The notes under the pieces are model-generated. The model searched no databases. It saw only the letters and a list, made by a program, of their open reading frames with translations, and was not told the origin of the DNA. A stretch of 64,000 bases of DNA from Strigamia acuminata. Its lineage: Eukaryota; Arthropoda; Chilopoda; Geophilomorpha; Linotaeniidae. The DNA lies in contig OX442318.1 of the NCBI GenBank assembly GCA_949358305.1, positions 13,622,517-13,686,516 on the forward strand, read 5' to 3'. The position numbers were made by a program, and so were the translations under genes. Shown piece by piece: positions 10,901 through 20,674 of the stretch (its first letter is position 1; each line of letters begins with the position of its first letter).

Positions 10901-13900
10901 TTGGACTCGTTTTCAGCTTACTGATCAAATGCAAGACATTTGGATGTACGTGCTTCAAGATGTGAGGCTTGCTTCCATCTTTAGGTGTGATTGTTACGGT
11001 GAAGGTTCCATCATTGTCTGGCTTAATGTCAATCTCAGTATCTGGTTGATATCTTACTATTTCCAATGGTTTCAGATAATCAATATCAATATCAATGTTT
11101 TCAACGTCTGGTTTTTTCTTGTTTGGAACATTAATGTTTACGTTCTTGGAATCATCCGAAGGAGTGATTTCAAGTGGTAATTCCTTTTGATTTCTAATAG
11201 TAATTAACTTAATCAGAAATTCATGAGTTATGTCTGGATAGGTTTTGGTGTCAAGACCATCACTGACAGTAATTTTGAAATTGGGGCCATCTGGAGAAAC
11301 AGAAATCGATATCTGTGGAGCTGTTTTAATTGTCTGGACAAGTTCCAATTGATCCTTTGGTATTGTGATAATTGGATCGTCCGATGACTTTCCTGGTGAA
11401 ATAACATGAATAGTTGAGTCATCCTTTGGTTTATGTTTTTTGTGTGGTTCCTTATGTTCAGGTATTTCATGCTCAGGTTCTTTATGTTCAGGTTTTTTAT
11501 GCTCAGGTTCTTTATGTTCAGGTTTTTCATGCTCAGGTTCTTTATGTTTAAGTTTTTCTTTGACAATGTGAATTGGTAAGTTTGGATTTTTGGTTACCTT
11601 TATCAGGAACTTGATAGCGTCAGGGGATTGGTTGTTCAACTTTGTTGGTTTCCCATCAATGTAGACAATAATGTTAGATTTTCCATCTTTTGAAGGTTCC
11701 AACTTGTACTTGATGTTTGACTTTGGATTCTTTTTTATATCTTCGATCAGATCAGTGAACTCAAAATCTACTGTTATTGGTGTTTTTGTTTCTTCGTCTG
11801 TCACAATAAATGTAGGATGGTCATGCTTTTCTTTGACAATGTGAATCGGCAGAGTTGGATCTTTAGTTAATTTTATTAGAAACTTGATAGCTTCAGAGGA
11901 TTGGTCTTTCAACTCCGTTGGTTTTCCATCAATGAAGACAATAATAGTGAATTTTCCATTATCAGAAGGTTCTACCTTAAATTTTATGTTAGCCGTTGGA
12001 TTCTTTTTTATCTTTTCGATCAAATCCGAGAACCCAATGTTTACTTCAATTGGTGTTGGTGTTTCTTTGTCAGACAAAATAAAAGTTGTTTGGTGGTTAT
12101 GCTTCACTGTTTTTGGAGGCTTTTTTGATTGAAGAATCTTAACAATGATGTTCAAGAATTTAGCTGGTAATGGATATTTTACTGTTTTGTCTTTATGAGT
12201 AATGACAAGCTCCAAACCGTTTTTACCAGTGTCAATTCTCAACTTGTACGTTGGATCACTTTTAGCCCTGGTTATAAATTCCAAAATTGTTTCAGAATCC
12301 CAGGTCCCATAGTTGAGGCCTTCAGGTTGCTCTTCGAGAGTAATAGAAAATTCTTCGTGAGCTGCCGGTGAAACTTTAAATTGCAAATCAGGGTTCTTAA
12401 TAAGCTTAACAAAAACAAACAGCAAATCAGGATCAATATGCTTGTATGTTTCAGAATGTTTATCCCCTCCATAAATGGTTAACTCATATTTGCCGTCAGT
12501 TCCCGGTTTAATTTGAATTCTATTTTTTGGATGGCTCCGAACTTGTTTAAGCAATGTCAAAAACAGTGATTTAACTGTTACTGTTGTTTGCTTTCCACTG
12601 TAATTAGGGATAAACAAAATAGTTTTATCTCCTGATTTTCCCAAAATCTCATATGCTAATGATGGATCCTTAATCAACCGAATAAAGGCTTTACCAATTT
12701 TGGCAGGCACATCAGGATAAGTTTTCTTTTTCCCATTTGAATCATCAGTCACAGATATTGTGTACGTATCACCTGACGATGCTATCTGGATTGAGTAGCC
12801 CCCTTTTCTTATCTTTTTAACGATATCAAAGAAGTCCGCTTTTACTTCAATAATGTTGGTCGGTTTTGGTGGTTCCGGAGAAACAGAAATTTTGACTTTG
12901 GGACCTACTTTTCCTTCTTCTTTGATTTGCAAGGTTGGATTTTTGAGTAATTTGACAAACAGGTTGAAAATATCTGTCGATATCTTATCGTAGGTTTTAG
13001 TTCCTTTGTCGGTGGTTAAAGTTACTTTTAGCAGTCCATCATCTCGGATATGATATCTGATCTTAATTGATTTAGTCGAAGCTCTAACTTCTGTAATCAA
13101 TTGGACAAATTTTGGTTCAACAGTGTAGTATTCAATGCTTTGACTGGAAGATGATTCATCGACTGATGACACACCGGAGCCGGAAGATAATCCACCCGAC
13201 GACGACACGCTGAAACTGGAGCTGGAGGATGATCCACCAGATGACGACACTCTGTAGCTGAAACTTGTGCTACTAGAAATCGATTTACCGGAACTAGAAT
13301 GTGTTTCCCTGGTGCCGGGATTACCTAAGATTGAATGAACAGCCGTATTGACCCCATTGAAGATAGATGGGATTAAGTTGTAAGATGATACTGGTCCAAT
13401 CACTGAAAGAAATAAAAAATCTAAATGTTATACGGCAAGGGTTTTCAAACTATTTAGCATTGCGACCCATTTTTAAGAAAGGCGATTTTCCGCACCCCAC
13501 TTCATCGTCGGTGCATTAAATTTTTTCAAATTGAACTACGACGTAGGTTGTTACTGTATTTCCATCCTAAAAACTTCATCATTTTGGGGAAATATAATAT
13601 CTACAAACCTGTAGGTTTTTGGAGAATTCTGGCTGGTTTTTATAAAGATTTTAGAAGATATTGTAGCTACAGGCAGTAAGTTGGAATTGGAATTGGAATT
13701 GGAATTGGCAAAAATTGAATAAAAAAATTTTGGAACGAAAATTTTGGTCGACTAAGTGATTGAACATCGTTGCGCCCCACCAAAAATCAGCTCGTGCCCC
13801 ACAGTTTGAGAAACGCTGGTACACGGCATACTTTGGGTGGGGTCCGAACTTTATGCTGTCCGGGAAACTTAAAGTTTCGGGTGGGTTTGGTAGATTCCAA

Positions 13901-14173
13901 CAGTCCTGTAGAAAATTGTTTGGACTAACTAGGCATTCTTTAGACCAGACAACTTTCTGGGGCACTCCTATCAGATGAAGATTTAAGCCAGAGGTTACGA
14001 GTTTTAGCATTACTCCACTGCAAGGGTTCTCAGCGGGGTAAACACTGAAGCCGGTAGACTCAGGTTTAAAACAACTTCTATTGGCTTTTAAAAATAGACT
14101 ATATATGATTTTTACCTGAAACCAGTAAGAGTAAGTGGAGAAAAGTATTCGCTTCTCTTTTCGGGAGAAACAT
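7968..14173 (-). CDS. Giant secreted protein of 90-residue tandem repeats, 2 exons
   Basis: Exon 1 (14116-14173) encodes a signal peptide start, MFLPKREANTFLHLLLLVS, and ends in phase 1 at GTAAAA. Exon 2 (7968-13402) follows a TTTATTTCTTTCAG acceptor. Total 5,493 nt, 1,830 aa. After a Ser/Gly-rich stretch (residues about 60-110), about 17 degenerate repeats of 90 aa follow. Each has two alpha/beta half-units, of the types YPxIxPxILxxIIKLYxxPxL and IxELIKxIRxxPxxxIxIKP-DGxFTIxV. A KPEHKEPEH-type charged repeat interrupts them (11400-11560). The C-terminal tail is the only cysteine-bearing part seen (NCKCRKAHRYNP). The architecture (secreted, almost cysteine-free, long tandem repeats, strong TATA promoter) suggests an extracellular structural or matrix protein such as a silk, cement, eggshell or cuticle component. 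That is inference; I recognise no named family. Confidence 0.85.
13436..13818. mobile_element. Degenerate non-autonomous hAT element in intron 1 of the repeat-protein gene
   Basis: Left end CAAGGGTTTTCAAACT, right end AGTTTGAGAAACGCTG. Flanking 8-mers TTATACGG (13428-13435) and GTACACGG (13819-13826) match at 6 of 8 positions, an aged target duplication. It contains GCGCCCCACCAAAAATCAGC, found also (reverse) near 53970. Confidence 0.7.
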
Positions 14174-14188
14174 CTTCGCTCGAGTGTA

Positions 14189-14224
14189 GACTGAACTATC
14201 AATGTGAGGATGTGAGCTTTTATA
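14189..14224 (-). promoter_or_regulatory. TATA/initiator core promoter of the repeat-protein gene
   Basis: On the minus strand, TATAAAAG (14224-14217) lies about 32 bp upstream of the arthropod initiator TCAGTC (14194-14189). The start ATG is at 14173-14171, giving a 5' UTR of about 20 nt. Spacing and motifs are textbook for a strong, regulated TATA promoter. Confidence 0.8.
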
Positions 14225-15436
14225 GTGGATAAAAGTATATAAAACAATTATCTTTATGTAGTTTTAATTGTTTACTTAATAGAAAGAAACAATTATTGGT
14301 GAGGTAACAATATAATTAATTGAAATTAAAAAAAGACATTAATTTAATTTTGCCAGCTTCCAATATTGTTAAAAAACTATTAAAAGCAGAGATCAAATCA
14401 TGTCTATGTTGTAATTTTTTTTTATTGCTGGGTTTTATTATTATTGTTATAATACTTTACTGTAATGGGATTTAAAATTGGTCCAATCCTTTTAATCCAT
14501 AGTAAAATGGCAGAATGTAAGATTCCCATAGGTGTATTAAAGTGAACGATTTAGATGAATTACGTGATTCCTAGTTACAAATTAACATTTTTTCTGTATC
14601 TATTTCCATTTTACAATAATAAAGTGATTTTAATGACATTAAAATATCTTGTACAAATTACACAAAAAAGTGCTTTGGAATCTTGCAGCCTGCAGACTGA
14701 AAGAACTTAAAAATTTCGACGCAAGATGGCTTTATTACGTATTTAATGGCAATAGTTCAAGTTGACTAGTTGAGTAGAATAAAACATAAATACGTGCATT
14801 AAACCTAACAATATGCGGGTTAGTGAGGTGATGACGATTATTTAGTTTATAATAAACTAAGCATAACAATATTTAACGTGGTTTGAATAATTTACATCTG
14901 TGATATTTTATTTTAGGTGGAAAACTATTAACAGCAAAATCGCAGCAACTATCGGTTAAAAAAATTACAAATTCGATGAACGAGAACGGTAACAATTCAA
15001 AATCATCTTTCGAGTGAACAAACAACAGGTAAGGTTATATAAATATTAAAAAATCGTTTTGGCGGTCGTGGTAATGTCTGTTGACTTGCGTGTGATTTGA
15101 TGTATGGCTTGGGCTGCCGTTTGAAATCTCGTGGATTTCATTCAATTCGGGATGGTCCAGCAGGCCCTTTCTGTTAACTGGTGGTGATGCCAAGAGAATG
15201 GGTTAGAAAAATGAAAAATTAATTAAACCTATTTTATTTAGAAAATAGTCATGTAAACCGTATAATTCTACTTTTTAGACGTTCTGTTATTTTCTAGATG
15301 TAGAAAATAAATGATAATAGCTACGGTTATAAAATTAAAAATATTAATCAATAGATAGCTGTTTCATTATAACTCTCCTGCAACTACGACCACAACTGAA
15401 TGAAATTTAAAAGAAACGAAGCTTTTTTTTATTTTA
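14225..15436. other. Intergenic; one exon-like segment
   Basis: Mostly AT-rich. On the plus strand 14917-15028 is bounded by TATTTTATTTTAG and CAG-GTAAGG. It reads open for about 30 codons before a TGA, so it could be a terminal or untranslated exon. No product recognised. Confidence 0.25.
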
Positions 15437-15906
15437 CAATAGAACCTCGATTATCGGAACACCGGTTGTACGAACTTTCGGTCATCTCAACAGCAGGAAA
15501 GCAATTTTTTATCGATTTTTCACCGATTTTTATCGGTTTTTTAATCGATTTTTTTACCGATTTTAATCGGTTTTTAATCGATTTTTAATGTTTTTTGATG
15601 ATTTTCACATATTTTTAATCGGTTTTTAATCTTTTTTTGACAATTTTTATCTGTTTTTGGTCGGTTTTTTAATCGATTTTTAATGTTTTTTGATGATTTT
15701 CACATATTTTACTCGGTTTTTAGTTTTTTTTGACAGTTTTTATCCATGTTTGGTCAGTTTTAATGCTTTCTAACGATATTTGAATAACTTTTTTTATTTT
15801 CACATGCAGTACAGTATGTGTATAAACTTAATGTTCGATTATCCGGATAATTTGGTTTTATGAACACCCATGTCCCCAATTAGTTCGGATAATTGAGGTT
15901 CTACTG
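15437..15906. mobile_element. Pogo/Tigger-like MITE with AT-rich internal repeats
   Basis: Inverted ends CAATAGAACCTCGATTATC and GATAATTGAGGTTCTACTG match pogo/Tigger-type termini. The interior has repeated TTTTTAATCGATTTTTAATG words; a 60-bp stretch starting near 15561 recurs near 15667. Confidence 0.7.
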
Positions 15907-16372
15907 CATAATTAATTGATAAGTAGAATGTATGCAAAATGATTAAGTAATTGATCAACTTGATATACATTATTATTTCCATCTTATAGAAAGTGTGTCA
16001 TCAAAGTTTTGCTCGTATGAATAATAATGATAATCAACATCTGTGCATTTTTTTATTTTTATTTTTTTTATAATTTTAGCAGCCATACTGCGATGAGTTA
16101 CATTGTAATTGGTGATGTGATTTATAATTTGGAATAAGTTGGATTCTCGTGAAATTAAATTTACTTGATCCCAATACTTTCATTTTGATTCTCTCTATCA
16201 AATCATGCACTTCTCACCCGGAGAAGGGATAAAAAGCAATTTTTCTATGGTTTTAAAATCAGAATTTGTTACCTTCACATACAAGTTGTTGATGCATTTG
16301 AACATTTGTGACGATTATGACATCATATTGAATAAATGGATAATTTCACCAATAGATGGCGCTGTAAGTTAT
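15907..16372. other. Intergenic, no gene recognised
   Basis: AT-rich sequence without coding exons or clear repeats that I can support. Confidence 0.4.
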
Positions 16373-17060
16373 TTAGCGGTGAATTTGAAGGTTTTGGAAA
16401 AAACGAGTTCCGGTACACAATTTGTCGTATGTACGAAGGTTTAATAAGGGACATAGAGCACGGGGATAAGCATAGACAGGACGAACTTGTGGATTAGACT
16501 CACGGCCGATACGGCGTAAGCGACCAAAACCGGGACCTCGGCGAGATTCTTCTCCGGGATGCACACCATCGCGTCGGACCCGTCGGGGAACCCCTTCAAG
16601 TAGAATTTGCCCAGTGGGTAGAGCGTGTCGTGGGAAATGCTAAACAATTCCCTCGAATTGTTGCGCAGTTCGTACTCGCCGTCGAACAAAGCCCATTTCT
16701 TGCACGCGACGAACTCGGGGTCGAGCGGGTAGCACACGAGCGCCGTCTGCTGCGAATGGTTAATCACGAACGCGTCGCGGGAGATGTTGATGGACAGGTT
16801 GGTGAGAAGGTGGCCGGTCGGGTCGAGTCGGAACTCGTTGGCGGTCAACTTGACCACTTTGAAACGCATCTTGTCATCCAGTGGGAACTCGCCGGTGTAC
16901 GGGTTGTATGGCAAATTCTGGTGGACGTGCTGGCATTTGCGCAAACACGAGTCGAGGCTCGTGTGTGCGTCGTTGTTGTCGCACTTTACAGGTTCGTATT
17001 CGTAATCAAAATCGGCGCACCTTCAAAAAGATGCACACGGTTAGAAGGAACTTCATGTCC
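16373..17060 (-). pseudogene. Truncated Methuselah-like copy with frameshifted signal peptide
   Basis: The ectodomain (SCLRKCQHVHQ, INISRDAFVINH, LVCYPLDPEF, VVCI-like region) is open from about 16990 to the stop at 16441. Upstream, MDMKFLLTVCIFLK (from about 17055) resembles a signal peptide, but a frameshift separates it from DFDYEYEPVKCDNNDA. After TM1 (VSAVSLIHKFVLSMLIP) the sequence jumps to VLYV of TM7, and a TAA follows at once. The DNA after the stop (16373-16440) is still recognisable as the C-terminal tail of the full-length gene (CCTTCGTACATACGACAAAT). TM2-TM6 and the intron are deleted. It could still be translated from an internal Met, but without secretion. Most likely a pseudogene. 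Confidence 0.75.
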
Positions 17061-17657
17061 ATGGAATAGTTTGATTTTTCGCTCTTGCAGTTTTGCACTT
17101 TGGAAGTTGCGTTGGGAAGGTCAATTGGTCATCGCTGCGGTTTCTTATTTCCAAGAGGCGAAAGGACATTCGGTTGAAGTGAGAGATAAATTATTTGTCA
17201 ATTTGTTAACGTGTGAAATCGTATCTTATTTTTAACGTGGAAAAATAAGTTTGAAATAAATGTGTGAATGTGAGCATTTAGTGTTTCTTTTTTGTTGCTA
17301 AGCAAATAATTGCAACAAATTTGCATCAGAATTGAACTAGAAAAAAACGTTTTGGAAGAAAAATGTATTGATCTTAAGGCTTTTAGCTTTTGAGCACATA
17401 ATTTGACAACTTAAAAATGCTATATCAAATTGATTGGGAACATAAATTAACTTTAAGTTGCGCTGCATCTGAACTGTTCTAAGCTCACACAAAAAAGGTA
17501 TAAATACAAGATTTTAAGCGCAAAAATGTATTTTTATTAAGGTGTATTGACACCATAAGTACAGTAATTGTGATATTTGAGTGGTTTATTGAGGTATGCA
17601 TTAAGTGAATCAAACGGGTGATAATGCTTACAAGAATTATTCAGCTTTTTTGGTTAC

Positions 17658-17925
17658 ATTTATTCTTGCTTTTGATATTTTCAAACTGTCTCCACAAGCT
17701 ATAATGAGTGAAAAATGAATGGAATATAGTCTCTAATGAGACGAACAGTTTTCTATAGTGGATAATTCAAATTCACCGACTAGTAATCCTCATTTGGTTC
17801 AAAAATACATTGGAATTATACAGAAATGGTGTTGTAATGTATTTTGAAATGAATCAGTTGTCACGAGAATAGGTTTTGAATAGATTTTTGCATGCTATTG
17901 GTTTGCTAGTGACGATACACGTTGC
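17658..17925 (-). pseudogene. DEG/ENaC relic spanning the subunit A-B linker
   Basis: On the minus strand, pieces read TC-IVTSKPIA, then a TM1-like stretch, YPL-stop-KTVRLIRDYI and, in another frame, FSLIIACGDSLKISKA. They match in order CISKPTAENL, YPLLRTVSLIRDD and FPLVIACADSREISKA of the fused channel gene at 43.0-43.4 kb. Stops and frameshifts make it non-functional. It covers the junction between the two fused subunits. Confidence 0.7.
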
Positions 17926-18062
17926 ATTTCCAATACAATATACTTGTAGTATAGGATTCCTCAAGTACGAATGCATTTTCAAGTGCATTTTTTAATTGTA
18001 TTATGAAATTTATTATTTAATGTACAAATAATATAAACAATCCCCCGAAATGAACTATAGTT

Positions 18063-18278
18063 TGTGAAAACCAGAGTGTTTTCTAAGTGGGGGAACGCAC
18101 GTCAATGCAGCGGGTCGAGCAGAGAAGCCAACACCAAAGCGGCGCTTTTGGACATAAGATAGGATGACGCGCATACGGAAGTCCGGTTTTGTTCCATAAA
18201 TTGTCCAGCTTTGACCTTTGTTCCTGATTTTACATGTGTAAATAATGTCACAATAAACTTGTTCTTGAATACAAAGCA
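18063..18278 (+). repeat. Solo BEL/Pao LTR
   Basis: Begins TGTGAAAACC and ends ACAAAGCA, and carries CAATAAACTTGTTCTT. It aligns with the LTR at 1404-1636 with small indels. No internal Pao sequence adjoins it, so it is a solo LTR. No convincing target duplication remains. Confidence 0.72.
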
Positions 18279-18658
18279 TGTTATTAGTTATAATAAGTTA
18301 CTAGCCTGTTATGTTATGTTGCTATAACGTGTTTGAAAACCTGTGTGTGTATCGTGCGCGCTATTGAATTGTTATGAATTTCGAATTCAATTGGACTCCC
18401 GTACTTCATAGAGTAAAAACTTCTTCCCTGCTCATTTATCGACTTAGAAATGGTTCTGCTAGCCTCACGCATGTTTTATTTTGTCCAAGGAGAAAATCAT
18501 CAGATAAATTTAAAATGTAAATTAATTTTCAACAAATATGACTACATTAGAATTACAAGATTTCAAACAGTTCGTATCCAGCTGTTTCCAGGGCCACCAT
18601 TTTGGCCGATTTGGAAAAAACGAGTGTCTGGCACACAATTCCTCACATGTACGAAGGT

Positions 18659-19369
18659 TTAATAAAGGGTGTAGAGCTCGGGGAAAAGCAAAGACAAGAC
18701 GAACGTGAGGACTAGACTTACGGCCGAAACGGTGGAGGAGACCGAAGCCGTGGACTCGACGGGATTCTTCTCCGGGTCGAGCGACCACTGCGGGATGCAC
18801 ACCACTGCCTCGGAGCCGCCAGTGAACTCCAGCAAGTAAAATTTGCCCAGTGGGTAGAGCGTGTCGTGGGGAATGCTAAACAATTCCTTCGAATCGTTGC
18901 GCAGTTCGAACTCGTCCTCGGTCAAAGCCCATTTCTTGCACGCGACGAACTCGGGGTCGAGCGGGTAGCACACGAGCGCCGTCTGTTGCGCCTGGTTAAT
19001 CACGAACGCGTCGCGGGAGATGTTGATGGACAGGTTGGTCAGAGGGTGGCCGGTCGGGTCGAGTTGGAATTCGTTTGCGGTCAACTTGATTACTTTGAAG
19101 CGCATCTTGTCGTCCGGCCGGTACTCGTCAGAGTCCGTGGTGTGTGGCAGGTTGGGGTTGTGGATTTGCTGGCATTCGCGCAAGCACGAGTCGAGGCTCG
19201 TGTATGCGTCGTTGTTGTCGCACGTCGTCGTCACACGTTCGTATTCGTAATCTTGATCGGCGCCCGCGATTGGTTTGGATAGTAAAAAGAAGCAGACGAT
19301 TAAGATTGGTTTTGTGCGGTGGAACTTCATGGCGATGGAGGAATGAAATCGTTTCCCGTGAACTTGCAT
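18659..19369 (-). CDS. Truncated Methuselah-like protein: ectodomain plus one TM segment
   Basis: Intact 236-codon ORF; Met 14 (19330) begins the signal peptide (MKFHRTKPILIVCFFLLSK), homologous to the full-length gene at 4.5-5.6 kb. The ectodomain keeps the cysteines (TTCDNNDA, SCLRECQQIH, LVCYPLD, ACKKW, VVCIP) and an N-glycosylation site (NISRD). It ends after TM1 with FVLSLLFPELYTLY and a TAA. DNA past the stop (18590-18658) matches the C-terminal tail beyond TM7 of the full gene, so TM2-TM6 are deleted at the same place as in the 16.4-kb copy. The product would be a single-pass or shed ligand-binding ectodomain, unable to signal through G proteins by itself. A decoy role is possible (inference). 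Confidence 0.75.
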   Translation of the reverse strand: MQVHGKRFHSSIAMKFHRTKPILIVCFFLLSKPIAGADQDYEYERVTTTCDNNDAYTSLDSCLRECQQIHNPNLPHTTDSDEYRPDDKMRFKVIKLTANEFQLDPTGHPLTNLSINISRDAFVINQAQQTALVCYPLDPEFVACKKWALTEDEFELRNDSKELFSIPHDTLYPLGKFYLLEFTGGSEAVVCIPQWSLDPEKNPVESTASVSSTVSAVSLVLTFVLSLLFPELYTLY

Positions 19370-19499
19370 TTCGGAAGTTACGTTGGAAATGTCAATTTTT
19401 TATCTCTGCGTGTTTCCTATTTCCAAATGGAGAGGAAAGGAAAGGAAGTTCAGTTGGTGTAAGAGAGTGATAAATTATTTGTGAAGATCACACGTGAAA

Positions 19500-20362
19500 T
19501 TTTTTTTTTTTTATTTATTCGGTGTGTTATTATGACGATGTGAAAAGAGCACGTTGCGACGACCTGATCATTGGTGCCAGCATCCTCTCATAGACGGCGG
19601 TGCTTTTCGTGACACAATCTCGTAAACTCTTGTGTGACATCTCGTTCGGAATCACTCGTGCCTAAAGAAGTTTAATTTCAATAATTTTCGTTTCGGATTG
19701 CATCTGCATTTATTATAAACTTGCCGAGGCAATGTTCCTAGGCAATAAAAAGTCCAGTCGACTCCAAATTCTGAAGCAAACGACATCTTTTATTTCTGGC
19801 TCAATTAGATTCATGATTTCGTGAGTCTTAAATTTTACGGTTACCTTATGATACATACCTGAATAACTTTCAGCAATACCAGTTATATCATTAATCAATT
19901 TGGAAATTGTAGATAACTAATGAATATATTTACTTTATTGTCAGATGGTAATCACTTGCTCGTGTTAGGACTAAAATAATTTTATTGGACCAAATTCGTA
20001 CATTCAAATGACACGTAACGAGTAATTTTGGATATATCAAATGGATGATAAAATACAAGGTAGGAAATTTCTAACTACTTTATAGTGCTGCAGATATAAT
20101 TTCTGTATTAAGTTTTATTTTGTGTGTAAAATATTTATGAAATCAGAAATTAGTGCCAAAAAGTGATGTACAATTTCAAAACCTTATCAAATGTTGGGCG
20201 CCAACCTTACAATTCGCAAATAACCAATCCTAAGATGCAAGGGTTCTCATAAACAAATAAATGCCCATCCATCTTTACGCCTTGTCCTGTACAGGGCAGC
20301 CATCTTTTCTCATGGAATCCCAACAACAACAATCACCATCCTCGTAACTATATCTCATCTAA
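19500..20362. other. Intergenic, no gene recognised
   Basis: A T11 run at 19501-19511, then AT-rich sequence up to the Pao target site. No coding exons that I can support. Confidence 0.4.
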
Positions 20363-20367
20363 CATTA

Positions 20368-20674
20368 TGTTGCTTTTGCAACTCCTAAGATAATATTGGA
20401 CAATTAAAAGTTACTTTGGTTTCACGATGTTTCCGAAATTTGGCTGATTCTTGTGGATGACAAATAAAGCACACGTTCACATGGATTTACATTTGACAGT
20501 GAATATTTTATTCAAAACAGGAAATAGGTAAATGTTCTATTCCCCCCCCTTAATCCATCAATAAAATGTCCCAATACAGAGTGGGTCACCGAAGTGACCC
20601 TCTGGTGGCCAAACATGGCGCCACCTCCAATTCCCCCCTAAACGTTGGCTTCTTCAGGAACTTCAGTTTCCACA
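20368..20674 (-). repeat. 3' LTR of the Pao element
   Basis: 307 bp, TG...CA in plus orientation. The gag-pol stop (20638-20640) lies inside it. Essentially identical to the 5' LTR. Confidence 0.95.

Noticed and set aside
13651..14247. 198-codon minus-strand ORF over the repeat-protein promoter
   Set aside because: It crosses the TATA box, exon 1 in another frame and a degraded hAT element; a chance open frame.
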